NCBI GenBank assembly: GCA_009746045.1
Contig: RPFO01000082.1
Coordinates: 69,501 to 133,500 of the forward strand
Length of the DNA stretch: 64,000 bases
Direction of reading: 5' to 3'
Source of the DNA: Mesostigma viride
Taxonomy: Eukaryota; Streptophyta; Mesostigmatophyceae; Mesostigmatales; Mesostigmataceae
Part shown: positions 1-11,111 of the stretch, piece by piece
Numbering within the stretch: the first letter of the stretch is position 1
How the letters are laid out: every line of letters begins with the position of its first letter
Position numbers and translations under genes: made by a program
The notes under the pieces: model-generated
What the model was told of the DNA's origin: nothing
Databases searched by the model: none
The model's input: only the letters and a program-made list of their open reading frames with translations

Positions 1-420
1 TCTTCATCTGAAGCATTCTTCGATCATGAGCACGCCGCAAGTCTTGCCCTCTGACCTGCTGCATGGTTGAGGCGAGAGACATTGAAGTGCAGCGTGCGTC
101 TCAGATGCCTGCGCCGCGCGGTGTGCATGCGCTGCCAGCGCCGTGAACTGAGGTTGCAGGAGCTAATTGTGGACGACCTTGGTTTCCACATTGGAGACCC
201 GGGCCTCGATCGATCCACAGTGTTGAGCGTCGTGTTCATGCAGCGAGGTCAGCTCAGTTCTCCCAGCCAATGGCCAGGTCACACGTGCTCCTCCAGCCAT
301 GCACTGCTCCGGCCGGCGGATATATATGTCATGATTCCTTGCAGAGGCGGGGAGGGAGCCGATGTGGCTGCATGCCGGCTGCGCATGCGCAGGCCGGGCT
401 GGGGTGCATGCGGAGCTTAG
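1..420 (-). repeat. LINE ORF1 5' coding remnant (family A-like)
   Basis: Read on the minus strand this stretch encodes a broken coiled-coil-like segment. The same sequence recurs, less damaged, at 20130-20400, with shared words such as the plus-strand GAGACCCGGGCCTC and GTGTTGAGCGTCGTGTTCA. I read both as the N-terminal part of a LINE ORF1. There is no intact frame: stops and small indels interrupt it. It is truncated by the window edge. Confidence 0.5.
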
Positions 421-1279
421 TTAGCGGTGAGGGCGTCTTTGAACAGTCAGTGAGCTGCATGCATGGAAGTAGCTGCATGTCAGGATAGCGAGGCGATGGC
501 TGCCGCTCTGGCTGCCAGGGGGAGGAACCTCTCCAGACCAGCTATAGGTACTCGTCGGGGTTGGGCCCACCGGGCCCAAGGAGCTTGCGCCTCCTACTAT
601 AGCTGACATATGCTAAGAACGAGGGACTATTTCGGCACCGAATTCTCTTCGGTCGTCAAGGTGCATGATTCTTCCTTCGATCGTCAGGCCCACTGAGCCA
701 GCAAAGGAAAGAAATCTTGAATTCGTGGCTTGGGAGGAAAGTTCGCCATTTGTGGCCGTGGCAGGGTTTCTTGGGCTCTGAGTGAGGCGCTTGGCGATGG
801 GGTTGAGTGGCGATGGTTTTGCGGGCCGCATGTTGTTACATATACGGCAACCCCCGCTGTATTTATAAAAGCGTATCATACCGTACGAAAGGTCCCGCCG
901 TATTTACGTCAAAAATACAGCTACTATACTTTTTTGAGGTGCGGCCTGGTCTGTAGCCCGCCGGCAGTCACAACACGTTCCCCTTATATAGTAGGCCAAA
1001 TGGCGCGGCACGGCACGACGCAGGAGTTTTCGCCACTGCCAGCAAGTAGCAGCACAGCCGCAGTGCTTGCAAGCCGACATCACCAAGGAAGCTTGCAAGC
1101 AGCCAGCCTGGCGTGGCCACAGTAAAAAAATAATAATGCTTGGCCCAGGCTTGGCCAAGCTAGTCTTGGCAACGCCAATTCACGTTGTTGAGGAAAAGCT
1201 AGCTGCGTTCGGTCAGTGGTTTGTAGCCATGGCAGGTGGTAGACAAGCAGGACCGGAGCATATACTCATCATGTTGGCC
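421..1279. other. Unassigned repeat-island sequence
   Basis: No gene, clear repeat copy or RNA is visible here. Short reading frames exist on both strands but look random in composition and match no family I know. The stretch sits between two LINE fragments, so it is probably decayed transposable-element or filler DNA. Confidence 0.4.
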
Positions 1280-1536
1280 CGTTGCTAGCCAGGGTAGAAG
1301 TCCGCAGGTGGAGGTTATTGGTCCTGAGGATAGCCGCTACACTACCGCCTCGTCTGCCATTACAGTAGAGGACAGCTCGGATGAGGATTACATCCCCATC
1401 TAGTAGTGCTTAACGGTTGGGGGATGATGCAGACGATATTTGTCTAACCTTTTGTGTAATTATTTTTCTAATGAGATTAGCATAGTACTCCGTGGCATGC
1501 CTTTGCGCATGACACGCAAGTACTTACTTACTTACT
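1280..1536 (+). repeat. LINE family A, 3' end with (ACTT)n tail
   Basis: This is a 5'-truncated copy holding only the last codons of the LINE protein, ending DSSDEDYIPI and a stop near 1402. The common 3' UTR follows (GCTTAACGGTTGGGGG, then TTGTGTAATTATTTTT), and the copy ends in a short (ACTT)n tail. The same 3' end recurs near 10905, 14400, 19886, 57640, 60060 and 62870. The repeated 3' end with variable 5' truncation is the usual mark of target-primed reverse transcription. Confidence 0.8.
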
Positions 1537-2127
1537 CATCATGTGCAATAATCATGCTTGATCATGTGCAAGAATCTAATGATCAGTGCCATGTTTAGGG
1601 TTGTAAAAAAATTTACCGACCTTAATTCGGTATAGAGAGGGAGGAAGCAGATCTGGAATGCAAGTATGTAGATGTTTTGAGCATGCAAGTTGAGGTTGCT
1701 ATCAATGCTACTGTACTGCACTGCACGATGGATCGAAGCAAATTAAATTCGCGTGCATCAGTGCATGCATGGCAGGCATGCAGGGTGAGCCGTGCCGGAA
1801 GGGTGTAGCCAACACTGGTGTACTGAGTGAGCAAAGCAACACGGCATTATTGGGGTGGGCTTCATTTGTGCCTTGTGCAGTGAAAGCCCTCCACTCAGAT
1901 TTCCGTGGCAACAGCCATGCAGTGACGCCATGCAGGTCATGTGCATGACATTCTGGCAAGTGGTAGTGACAGATTGATCGTGGCAACGTGATGGCTATAG
2001 CAATGGATGGTGAGCATGCAGTACATAGGGTGCCTTCTTTGATATACTACTTCTTGCATTTGCTGTTGACAGTGCCATTGCATGGTGCCAGCTACATCAG
2101 CTGGCGATGAGCACTGCCCCAGTTTCT
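1537..2127. other. Unassigned AT-rich spacer
   Basis: No coding or repeat feature recognised. Open frames on the minus strand (about 1540-1990) are short and have no recognisable motif. Confidence 0.35.
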
Positions 2128-2144
2128 GGTGCTATATATATTAA

Positions 2145-3375
2145 AAATATAATTACTTACAGCAGAGTGAAATCACTCAAACCAAAGCAAACGCCCAGCT
2201 ATAAACCTATATACAGAGCCATGTCAAAGCTCTATACTACGATAAGACCAATGGAAACGCCTAACGGGAGGAACCTAATAGCCCTGCTGCACCGCAAAAT
2301 CAGCCCGCGTACGGCGGAGCATGATGTCCGCCATGGCCCGAGTCAGCGCCACCGACAAGCGCTGACGCCAATATGACGTCCAGGTCCGCGCCGACCATGG
2401 GGCCCGCTGGCCCTCCAGGTCCAGCCGGTCCTCCCGGAGCCGGCAACACTCCTTGAAGAAGGCGGAGGTCAGGGGCCCCATGGCCCCAAACTCCTCCAGG
2501 ACAAAGGGCACCACACGATGGTGCCCGACGTCGCCGTAGGCCAGGAGCTTGGCCCGCTCCGCCCGGTCCGCCGTGTAACCTGCCGTGAGGGAGGCCCCAG
2601 CCACGTGGCTAAGAGCCAAGGGCCGCGCCACCGAAACGTCAATAAGCAGATGCCGGCCACCCCCCTCAAAGTCCAGCACCACGATGTCAGGCCGGTGGTT
2701 GGGGGAATAGAAGGCAGCGCCATCCGCATCCTCGGACCGGATGTTCGCGTGGGGGAAAACCGACCGAATCATGGCGAGCACCACCGTCAGGAGGACAGTG
2801 TGCAAATACAAATACCAATTCTGATTCTGTTGGCCCCCCATGCAGGCAAGGTAGTGAGTCCCCGTGGGATCCAGCGGCTGCCCACAGCTACCACAAGGCC
2901 GCCCGGCCGGAACAAGAGGCTGCGGGGCAAATAGCTGGTGCCGGAGCGCCACCGAGTAGTGGCTGGGAGCCAAGGCGAATGGGGGGGCCATGGGAAGAGC
3001 ACGAAGGTACGCCGAGCCCACACTCCGCAAGGAAAGCGAGAACAGCCACGCACGTCCCTGGGCGTTGAGGTCCGCGAAAAGAGCAATCCAATCAGCCGTG
3101 TGCAGAATACCCGCGTAGGTTTTCTGGTGTTTATCGATGACGCGAGCAGGGAATGCGGCGGGAGATTGAACGGAGGCGACCGAGGGAGTGCCGCGAGGGA
3201 GGTGGCGCTGTACCGCCTGAGCGGCACGGACGGGAGAACAGGCCTGCTGGATCTCAGCATAGGCCTCCTGGATGGCGGTGACGAAGGGCAAAGGGCTGCT
3301 GGGGTCCAGGAGGTCAGGCGCTGCCGTTGCCAAAAGGGGCAGGAGCCGGCAGCTTTCCGCCCACGACTGAGCGAC
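2145..3375 (-). mobile_element. RLE-type LINE, 5'-truncated copy 1
   Basis: This non-LTR retrotransposon copy has its 3' end at the low coordinate. It is flanked by a target-site duplication with core GGTGCTATATATAT, at 2128-2144 and 3376-3394. It is nearly identical to 5166-6378, but its 5' end stops at 3375 where copy 2 continues, so it is a truncated insertion. The 3' end has a short AT-rich tail after TTACTTACAGCAGAGTG (minus: CACTCTGCTGTAAG). It landed directly beside the left TTAA of the piggyBac-like element. Confidence 0.85.
2275..3375 (-). pseudogene. C-terminal part of RLE LINE polyprotein
   Basis: About 350 codons remain open and end at a stop at 2275. A zinc knuckle of the form C-x2-C-x9-H-x3-C (CGSCGQPLDP...HYLAC) is followed about 60 residues later by HRPDIVV...LLIDVSV, which fits the PD-(D/E)xK restriction-like endonuclease of R2/NeSL-type LINEs. 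Fingers, palm and the reverse-transcriptase core are missing, so the copy cannot mobilise itself. The open frame and near identity to copy 2 point to recent insertion. The nuclease assignment rests on motif order and spacing; the usual lysine of the fold is not evident. Confidence 0.7.
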
Positions 3376-3394
3376 GGTGCTATATATATATTAA

Positions 3395-5116
3395 CCCTTA
3401 AATGGTACTGAGTCCGTTTTCGTGGCTCCAGTTGAAGTCCTACCACTGTAACGGACTGAGTTTGTGGCAGAACCAGGCGCCGCGCCAAAAATAATTTAAC
3501 GGTCAAACCTGGGGGGATCGATAGATCTAGACGTACTCTATGCCTGGCACTATTCAGACCGTACTTTGGACAACTGGCCAGGGAGATATACTCAATCAAA
3601 GTTGGGGGGGTACCATGGTCAAACGGGACCGACGTGAGTGAAAATAATTGACGTCCGCGGCTATGGCGGTGCAGGCAAATGACTGGTACGAGAGCATGGC
3701 TTGGAATTTCGAACTCAAAATTTGTAGTCATTATCCTTGATTGTTAGAAAGGTTATATCTCTGGCCGTGAAGCGTCTGGATGTGCGCAAGTATGTCTCTA
3801 GGTTCTAATCGGTGCAGCAGATCCTGTCAGCGGCCAGGCGGTGACAGTGCGTATGCTACCTGTTGTTCGGAAGCAAACGTCCATATATTTGCGCGTGGAT
3901 AAACTTGTTACGTTATTCTTGACATGTTTTATTAGCGATGACGGCCAGGAAAGGTTCGAGGCTGTGTCCGTGAGGTGGGAGTGATGGCTCCCGCACAGCA
4001 GGTAATCTGCAGTTTCGACCTGGTACGTATTAACATGTTAGCGTTTATACATTACAGTACCAAGTCGTCCTATCGTTTATAAACTAGTTGTAGACATGTA
4101 ATCGATGGTTTTTGCTTGTCGTTTTGTTGCTTTAGTGCTTGTACGCGTTCGCTTGTGATGGTTGGGGAATACCACTATGTCACGCAGATTTTGGACCAGA
4201 TTTGATTGCTATTAGCTGAGGCTTCAACGAAACCAGTGAAGTAGCGTTTGTTATTGTCTCAAAACATGGTGGGCTTGATAAGGGGATGCTTTTCCCTGCA
4301 CAGACATAGCGAGACAAGTGGTTTTCTGGCCAGCTCTAGGCATTGCTTCTTGGTTTGCTGGCCCAAGTTATCCTTCTGCTTGTGCGTCCATAGTGCATGC
4401 AAGAAACATGAATGGCCGGGGCCTGCTTGCATGGAAGCATAACCAGGTTAGTTCTTTTGTTTTTTTTTTCATTGCCAATCATTGGAATTGCTTTATAGAG
4501 TGTTGGATGCATTGATAATGTAGCTCCTTGTGAACCCCTTCTACGCTTGGTTTTGGGCCTTGGCACAAGCTTTATACTTGTTGTATAGCATGCTGTTGTG
4601 ATTTTTAAGCTGGAAATGTGTTTGGGAATCCATGTGTGGCCATCTATGATGTTTTGTACCACGTTGGAATTGAATGCCCATACGGTAGTGCTAGCAAAAC
4701 ACCCCAAAATAACTGCACCCGTTATAACGGTCTGAGCTATTTTGGGCTGTATGCTAGCTAGCCTGTGCAGTTCTATGGCATGTCATGTTGTGAATGCATC
4801 TATGGCATGCCTGTGATTATCTTTAACTCCCCTCAAAGGGCCAGGGTCATCAGATTTTGAGAAACGGTCCATATTGCATTATATATCTCTTGAACCCCAT
4901 CTGCACCGTACCCCCTTGGGGGGGGTGCTATTTATAGCAGCTGTGGGGCATAGATATGTGACCAATGACATGACATGACCCCAAAGTTATTTGATATAAA
5001 AGCATCCTTGGTTCCAAGGGTGGGCCAGAAAATGTTATTTGGCTAGATACTCTCATACTTACTAAGATACCCATACTCAGTCCGTTCTGGTGGTTCCAGT
5101 TGACACCATTTAAGGG
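3395..5116. mobile_element. PiggyBac-like non-autonomous element
   Basis: A 1.72-kb unit is bounded by perfect 12-bp inverted repeats, CCCTTAAATGGT at 3395-3406 and ACCATTTAAGGG at 5105-5116. Each is directly flanked by TTAA (3391-3394 and 5117-5120). TTAA duplication and termini beginning CCC are the known signature of the piggyBac superfamily. Just inside the ends both sides carry further matching words (AACGGACTGAGT and its inverse near 3409, 3449 and 5090), giving nested subterminal palindromes. No transposase frame is visible inside, so it would depend on an enzyme elsewhere. Confidence 0.7.
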
Positions 5117-5122
5117 TTAATA

Positions 5123-5188
5123 CACTCTGCTGTAAGTAATTATATATTTAATATATATATTAATAATATAATTACTTACAGCAGAGTG
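5123..5188. repeat. Perfect 23-bp inverted repeat (two LINE 3' ends, tail to tail)
   Basis: CACTCTGCTGTAAGTAATTA.. at 5123-5145 is repeated in perfect inverse at 5166-5188, with a 20-bp AT-only spacer. The right arm is the 3' terminus of RLE LINE copy 2. The left arm is the same terminus in the other orientation, with no body attached. Confidence 0.85.
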
Positions 5189-6868
5189 AAATCACTCAAA
5201 CCAAAGCAAACGCCCAGCTATAAACCTCTATACAGAGCCATGTCAAATCTCAATACTACGATAAGACCAATGGAAACTCCTAACGGGAGGAACCTAATAG
5301 CCCTGCTGCACCGCAAAATCAGCCCGCGTACGGCGGAGCATGATGTCAGCCATGGCCCGAGTCAGCGCCACCGACAAGCGCTGACGCCAATATGACGTCC
5401 AGGTCCGCGCCGACCATGAGGCCCGCTGGCCCTCCAGGTCCAGCCGGTCCTCCCGGAGCCGGCAACACTCCTTGAAGAAGGCGGAGGTCAGGGGCCCCAT
5501 GGCCCCAAACTCCTCCAGGACAAAGGGCACCACACGATGGTGCCCGACGTCGCCGTAGGCCAGGAGCTTGGCCCGCTCCGCCCGGTCCGCCGTGTAACCT
5601 GCCGTGAGGGAGGCCCCAGCCACGTGGCTAAGAGCCAAGGGCCGCGCCACCGAAACGTCGATAAGCAGATGCCGGCCACCCCCTCAAAGTCCAGCACCAC
5701 GATGTCAGGCCGGTGGTTGGGGGAATAGAAGGCAGCGCCTTCCGCATCCTCGGACCGGATGTTCGCGTGGGGGAAAACCGACCGAATCATGGCGAGCACC
5801 ACCGTCAGGAGGACAGTGTGCAAATACAAATACCAATTCTGATTCTGTTGGCCCCCCATGCAGGAAAGGTAGTGAGTCCCCGTGGGATCCAGCGGCTGCC
5901 CACAGCTACCACAAGGCCGCCCGGCCGGAACAAGAGGCTGCGGGGCAAATAGCTGGTGCCGGAGCGCCACCGAGTAGTGGCTGGGAGCCAAGGCGAATGG
6001 GGGGGCCATGGGAAGAGCACGAATGTACGCCGAGCCCACACTCCGCAAGGAAAGCGAGAACAGCCACGCACGTCCCTGGGCGTTGAGGTCCGCGAAAAGA
6101 GCAATCCAATCAGCCGTGTGCAGAATACCCGCGTAGGTTTTCTGGTGTTTATCGATGACGCGAGCAGGGAATGCGGCGGGAGATTGAACGGAGGCGACCG
6201 AGGGAGTGCCGCGAGGGAGGTGGCGCTGTACCGCCTGAGCGGCACGGACGGGAGAACAGGCCTGCTGGATCTCAGCATAGGCCTCCTGGATGGCAGTGAC
6301 GAAGGGCAAGGGGTTGCTGGGGTCCAGGAGGTCAGGCGCTGCCGTTGCCAAAAGGGGCAGGAGCCGGCAGCTTTCCGCCCACGACTGAGCGACGGAGCCC
6401 AAAAATGCTGCTGGGGCCAGCCGGGCGGCACGAGTCAGACCACAGCCACCCATCCGTGCAGGCAGGGAGGCAATGCGAATAGCATGTGGCGGGAGGTCGG
6501 GGCCCGGGACCAGCTGCGCCAAGGCCAACTGGATGCGTTCGTCGTGGCCCTCGGCGGCCAGCCGGACCTGAGCCGGAAGAGCGCCCCGGAGCCAGTGAAC
6601 GACGCGAGGGTGAGCGCAAAACCACAGAAGCAGACCCTTGGTCTGCGAATCATGAAGGCGCGCAATCAAGGGCAGTACCTCAGTGCGTGCCTCGAGGGCG
6701 GCCCGCAGAGCATCGATGACAAACGCGCGGGGTCGCCAACCGGAACGCCGAGGACATCCAACCCATGGAGGCGCTCGTCCCGGCCCAAGAGCTGGGGCGG
6801 AAAGCCGGAGCAATCACCTTGGGGCGAGTACACCGCGCACTTGGCCAGGGTCAACTGGCTGGAGGGAT
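5166..6868 (-). mobile_element. RLE-type LINE, copy 2
   Basis: A 1.7-kb copy of the same non-LTR element as 2145-3375, extending about 490 bp further toward the 5' end. It starts near 6868 next to TATATATAATAATA, and a nearly matching AT-rich run (TATATATTAATAATA) lies at the 3' side, which may be the target-site duplication. AT-richness makes that call soft. It still lacks the 5' half of a full LINE. Confidence 0.8.
5294..6868 (-). pseudogene. RLE LINE reverse transcriptase C-terminus, zinc knuckle and endonuclease, frameshifted
   Basis: The frame opens with the post-palm 'thumb' region typical of LINE polymerases (LPARMGGCGLTRAARLAPAA), followed by a linker, a CCHC knuckle and the RPD...IDVSV restriction-like endonuclease. 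Near 5684 one base of a C-run present in copy 1 is missing, which shifts the frame inside the nuclease. The end of the protein then continues in another frame to a stop at 5294. The catalytic palm (xADD box) is not included. Pseudogene by truncation and frameshift. Confidence 0.7.
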
Positions 6869-7229
6869 ATATATAATAATAGAAATGATTCGAAGAGGGG
6901 CAGGTACGAGTGGTTGCAATCACGATTACATATTGAAGTATAAGGCTGTGATGGGCAAAGTCAATACTGATATGGCAGATTGTAGCAGCAGTGGTGCAGC
7001 AGGGCTTGGCATTCTCATTTATGATGGCAGATCTAGATATTCCATGCCTAGACTGAGTTGTAGGGACACTACCAGAAGTTACACCAACAGGCGAGTCTAG
7101 TAATGGCATGGTAGACGTTGCTGCTGGTGGGAGTCTACTATACAATATAACCGACTGTCACATGGTGATATGCACACGAATCATGCACCTGGTGGTCCCT
7201 CAATGGATGCTAACAACACACATGTTGGT
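6869..7229. other. Unassigned spacer
   Basis: No recognisable gene or repeat. Short open frames on both strands show no family motif. Confidence 0.35.
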
Positions 7230-7918
7230 AATTTGTTCCCCTCGATCCCGTGAGGACAAGCAGCGGTTCCTCTCTCGTCGCAAGCGGTTCAGTGCACGAC
7301 CTCACCTGGACGCTGGACGACGACCTGACCCCCGCTCAGCAGCAACAGCGACGTGACCTGTGGCCTGAATACCTCCGCCACAAGCATGGGACCGGCCCCA
7401 GAAGCCCAAGGTGTACTGGCGGGGCGGGGACCTGATGATCAACCACAAGATGTGGACGCCCCCAGCGGGCTAGACTAGAATAGCCCTAGCTTGACTTCAT
7501 TGGTAGTCACTGTTGCCATGGCAGCCATGCTTAGAATGTTTGCATGCCTAGCTGTGCCACCATATACCTAGTCACGTGCACCGCTCACGCAGTGACGGTA
7601 CACAACCAGCCACAGCCTTAGCTTAGTCTTTGTACAGCCATGCTACGTCATGGCCTCGATCAGATTACTTGCCCACGCTCCTTGCTATGATATGCTCACA
7701 TGGGTCTTATTGCACCCACAGTTTGCCGGATCGCTAGCATGTCTTTTAGCTAGCGCGCCCGAATGCATGCAGCTGCCGGGCATGCCTTTGGCATGAAGGA
7801 GACTGGTGGGGGTCCGTCTGCCCTTTCTCCTGTTGTGCATACACAGGGATTAAAAGCACTTCGGTGCTGCGTGACTCCCCAACGGGAGCACGAGTTAAAT
7901 TAATTAATTAATTAATGT
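7230..7918 (+). mobile_element. ORF1-type LINE-like element, family C, 5'-truncated
   Basis: The copy begins inside an ORF1-like coding region. The conserved QRFLSRRKR, LTWTLDDDLTPAQQQQRRDL and MINHKMWTPP blocks are all present but split by frameshifts. A stop (7473) is followed by about 400 bp of 3' UTR and an (AATT)n tail at about 7896-7915. The same unit lies in minus orientation at 13030-14148. No reverse-transcriptase reading frame lies between the ORF1 stop and the tail. Confidence 0.75.
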
Positions 7919-8763
7919 TGGTAATGCTATACGTACGCAATCGTGGCAGTGCTGACAAAGGCCGGCGTATCAGTGGTAGGTGTGTTGCATGCATGGCCGG
8001 GGCCGGGACTGCCGCGGCAGTGGTGTGGCAGCAAGCACGTACCTCAGTGTGGTGATTGTTATTGCCGGTGACGTTTCCTGTTGTGCGCCCGTAGATATAT
8101 GAGGTGTCTTGGTGAGATTCATGCCTCTCATGCAATGCTATATGCCCATAGTGCACTCTGTTGTGCCCGCATTTCATAATATATGTTAACTCGTAATCAT
8201 AATAGGCAGCCGGCAACCATTAACCATCTCAAAAAAGACAAATCAGCCCCCTTCCATGTATAGTATTTAGCCGCTCAGCCTGCTTCAACAGATCTGAATC
8301 AGACGAGGGAAATGAATCCTGTGTTTCCTGGGCAAGGCAGGAACAGCACTGAGCAAACTTCGCATACCTGGGGTGCTCGCAGCTGGTTTCTTCGTGCCTC
8401 CCACCATGCAGCTCCAGCTTACAACATCCCGCCAATCATCGATAAATTAACTGCCATTATCGAACCTGGCCAAGGAAAGACGTATAAACATTCCGCTACT
8501 ATAACTAAAGTGGAGCCCCAGCAGCGTGTTTTATATAATAGTATGGCCTTAGTAGTGTCATGCGCATGGGCCGCATGCCACAAAGCACTATTATGCTGTA
8601 TAATTAATCTCATTTATAGAAGAAATAATTATGTACACGAAAGTTACAAATATCATCTGCATCATGCCCTAACCATATAGACACTACTACAGTATATATA
8701 GCCAGGTATTTTCTACGACGCACATGCTGATATAATTTTCCGAAGCTATTCCGCAATCTACGA
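7919..8763. other. Unassigned AT-rich region
   Basis: No gene or repeat family recognised. Several short frames occur on both strands (for example minus 8229-8435) without motif support. Confidence 0.35.
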
Positions 8764-8862
8764 TGAGCAAACGCCCCTCGACGCAACGCAGCCTGGCGAC
8801 TGCGCTCGGCAATGAAAATACGTCTGCAGCTCCGCGGCTGCAGCTTCGCAAACCGGCCCAGA
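8764..8862 (+). repeat. Family B ORF1 start fragment
   Basis: The first roughly 30 codons of an ORF1 (MSKRPSTQRSLATALG, then ENTSAAP) match the start of the family B ORF1 that begins on the minus strand at 63662. It stops abruptly at an AATTG-repeat tail near 8875, so only a 5' scrap is kept. Confidence 0.6.
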
Positions 8863-8869
8863 AGGCAGC

Positions 8870-9095
8870 GGCGCCATTGAATTGAATTGAATTGTAACAT
8901 AACTCCGTTGGGAGTATATGTAGCACATAGCCCTTGAGAGGGGGCATATGGCCTATCATACATCCTAAGCTACTTCCTGCAAGGGTGGGGATGTAAAGGA
9001 CCCTTGCTCTAGGTGCACCAGGGCACTTGCATCCCCATGATCTTCAAGCTATGCCCAGCGAAGGGGGAGCCTGTCATGGGCGCCATGCACTAGCC
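8870..9095 (-). repeat. LINE-like family B 3' UTR with (AATTG)n tail
   Basis: This is the inverse copy of the common family B 3' end: the ACTCCGTTGGGAGT block, then the GGGGCATATG and CTTCCTGCAAGGGTGG blocks. Other copies lie at 10640-10880, 59040-59340, 61240-61430, 62165-62460 and 63740-63980. It has no coding content. Confidence 0.75.
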
Positions 9096-10880
9096 AATTA
9101 AGCTCTAATGGTCGCCCGGCAGCCTCTCGGGCTCGCCTCGCCAGCAGCACGTCACCTGAACCCAAGCGCAGTCGCCCTGCCGAGCCGATTTTTGACAAGC
9201 TCACTGAAGACCGCATCCTGAGCTACGTGTTCTGGGGATCAACCGCCTCGCTTATTGAACTGTGCAAGCAGCTCTTCCATCAGGGTCGTCTCGTCAATAC
9301 GCTACTCTAACCAGCAGCAGCGCCCATACGAGTACATCTTCACCGCCCCCCACCCCCGGCTGCAGATATACGCCCTCTTCTCCCTCCTTGGACGCTCCAT
9401 CGGGGAGCTTTGGCCCCCCAAGCCGGCCCATCACCACCACCTTGACCGAATCCTCCATATCCGCGCCCCAGCTTTCGAGCAGCACGTGACCCCGCTTGCC
9501 ACAGATGTGGCGGCAATGGGCGGCACGCTGGCTGCTGAGCTCCCCACCATCTCCACCGCCACCTCGATCACCCTCCGATCGCCTCCTTCACCGCCACCAC
9601 CCCCTCCTCCGACCGGCCATCACCGCCCAGCTCGATCCGCGACATCGACCAGCGTCTTATAAGGACAATGCCATCGCTATATCGAGGTCCTGCAGAACAC
9701 CGCAGGCCTCACCGCCCAGGTGGTGAAGGACATTGCCGCCAAGCCAGCCCCTGCTGGCCTGGCCGGCGATGCTCCTCCCATCACGACCTGCCGGCCTGGG
9801 CAACATACCACCTCCACCACCTCCGCTGTCGCAGCCCAGCTCCAACGGCAGACGCTTGACCTCCGCGAGGAGGCCGAGCTCGCCAAGCGCAGCCTCATCA
9901 ACGCCATACTCAAGCACTTCATGCAACATGGAGGAAGGTGAGAATTCCGAGAGGCTTGCACGTGCGTTTGAGAGCAAAATCCTTGCACGCATGGGCCTTC
10001 TTGGCATGAGAATTAAGCTGACCGCCCACCGCCTCCCCCGCGCGCAGGGTAAGGCAGGGGCGCCTCCGCTTCTTCTCATCTTTGAGAGCCCATGCATGCA
10101 GCGGACAAGATTTCGTCTCTCAGACGCCGCAAGCGGCTCGAGAACACTCCCTTCACCGTGGACGACGACTTGACCCTGGCGCAGCAACAACGGCGACGAG
10201 AGTTATGGCCGTCCCGACCTACCTCCAGCTCCGGCAGACCAAGGCGGGCCAGCCGGTGTACTGGAAGGGGGCGGCCATCTACGTCGATCGGCCACAAGCC
10301 CTGCATGGCACGCGACCCCCTCGACCACCGCGGCCCCATGCAGCGACTCCAGAAGCCCCAGCCTAGGGGAATACAGCAGCAGTAGTGTAGACTGAATATA
10401 GTTAGACAGTGGCCTTGCACATGCCCGCCTACTACTCTGGCACTATACCAGCTGACTGAGCTGAGGCCTAGCATTTTTAGTCATGTGCATGTGTGCCTAT
10501 GATGAGCCACCGGCCTCCAGCTAGATGATGCCTAGCTTTATTTAATTATGCAGTGCCCATGCAGAGATCGAGTCACTCTCAGACTGCTGAGAAGCCATGC
10601 CCTAGCTCTTGTATCAAAGAGACAACTCTTGTATAGCTATACTGATCTTCCCCACCTATGACGGGCTCCCCTTAGCTGGGTGTTGCCCGAGACTCTGGGT
10701 CGGCATGGTGCAGGTGCCCTATAGCCTGCACCTAGAGCAAGTGTTGTTTACATTCCCACCCTTGCAGGAAGTAGCTTAGAATGTATTATAGGCCATATGC
10801 CCCTTCTAGCTGGGCTATGTGCTACAGATACTCCCAACGGAGTTATGTTCCTAATTAATTAATTAATTAAATAAATAATT
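9096..10880 (+). mobile_element. ORF1-type LINE-like element, family B, nearly full coding region but frameshifted
   Basis: This is the longest family B copy. Scattered over three frames it encodes an N-terminal segment (PKRSRPAEPIFDKLTEDRI), a coiled-coil-like stretch (AAQLQRQTLDLREEAELAKR) and the conserved C-terminal block FTVDDDLTLAQQQRRREL. Then come a stop near 10386, a 3' UTR of about 470 bp and an AATT-rich tail at about 10850-10875. The layout matches LINE ORF1 proteins (coiled coil, RNA-binding-like domain, basic C-terminus), but no polymerase follows. The coding region is dead. Confidence 0.75.
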
Positions 10881-10904
10881 TTTATAGCCAGGGGGCTGAT
10901 ATAA

Positions 10905-11111
10905 TCCTCATCTCGGATCGAGCTGGGCTCATACTTTATAATGACAGACGAGGCGGTAGTGTAGCGGCTCACTGATCCTCATGCAGCAGGGGCAATAATA
11001 ACCTCCACCTGCGGTCACTTCTATGTACCAATGGGCCCGGCGCGCGGGGCCTGTGGGGAGCAAACAGGAGCATGCCCCTGACCTAGGAAGATGCCTATTA
11101 TCGCAGACGGC
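10905..11111 (-). repeat. LINE family A 3' coding end, left of the hAT insertion
   Basis: Minus-strand coding for the GPDDSRYTTASS region and the preceding proline-rich stretch, cut at 11111 by the hAT-like element. It continues beyond it at 12486-12560, where the matching sequence (ATTTCTCCTTGATTGTTGAT) resumes. The two halves together form one family A copy. Confidence 0.75.

Noticed and set aside
3395-5116. Gene inside the piggyBac-like element (plus 4248-4515, minus 4336-4707)
   Set aside because: Overlapping short frames on both strands, AT-rich, with no transposase DDD signature or other motif.
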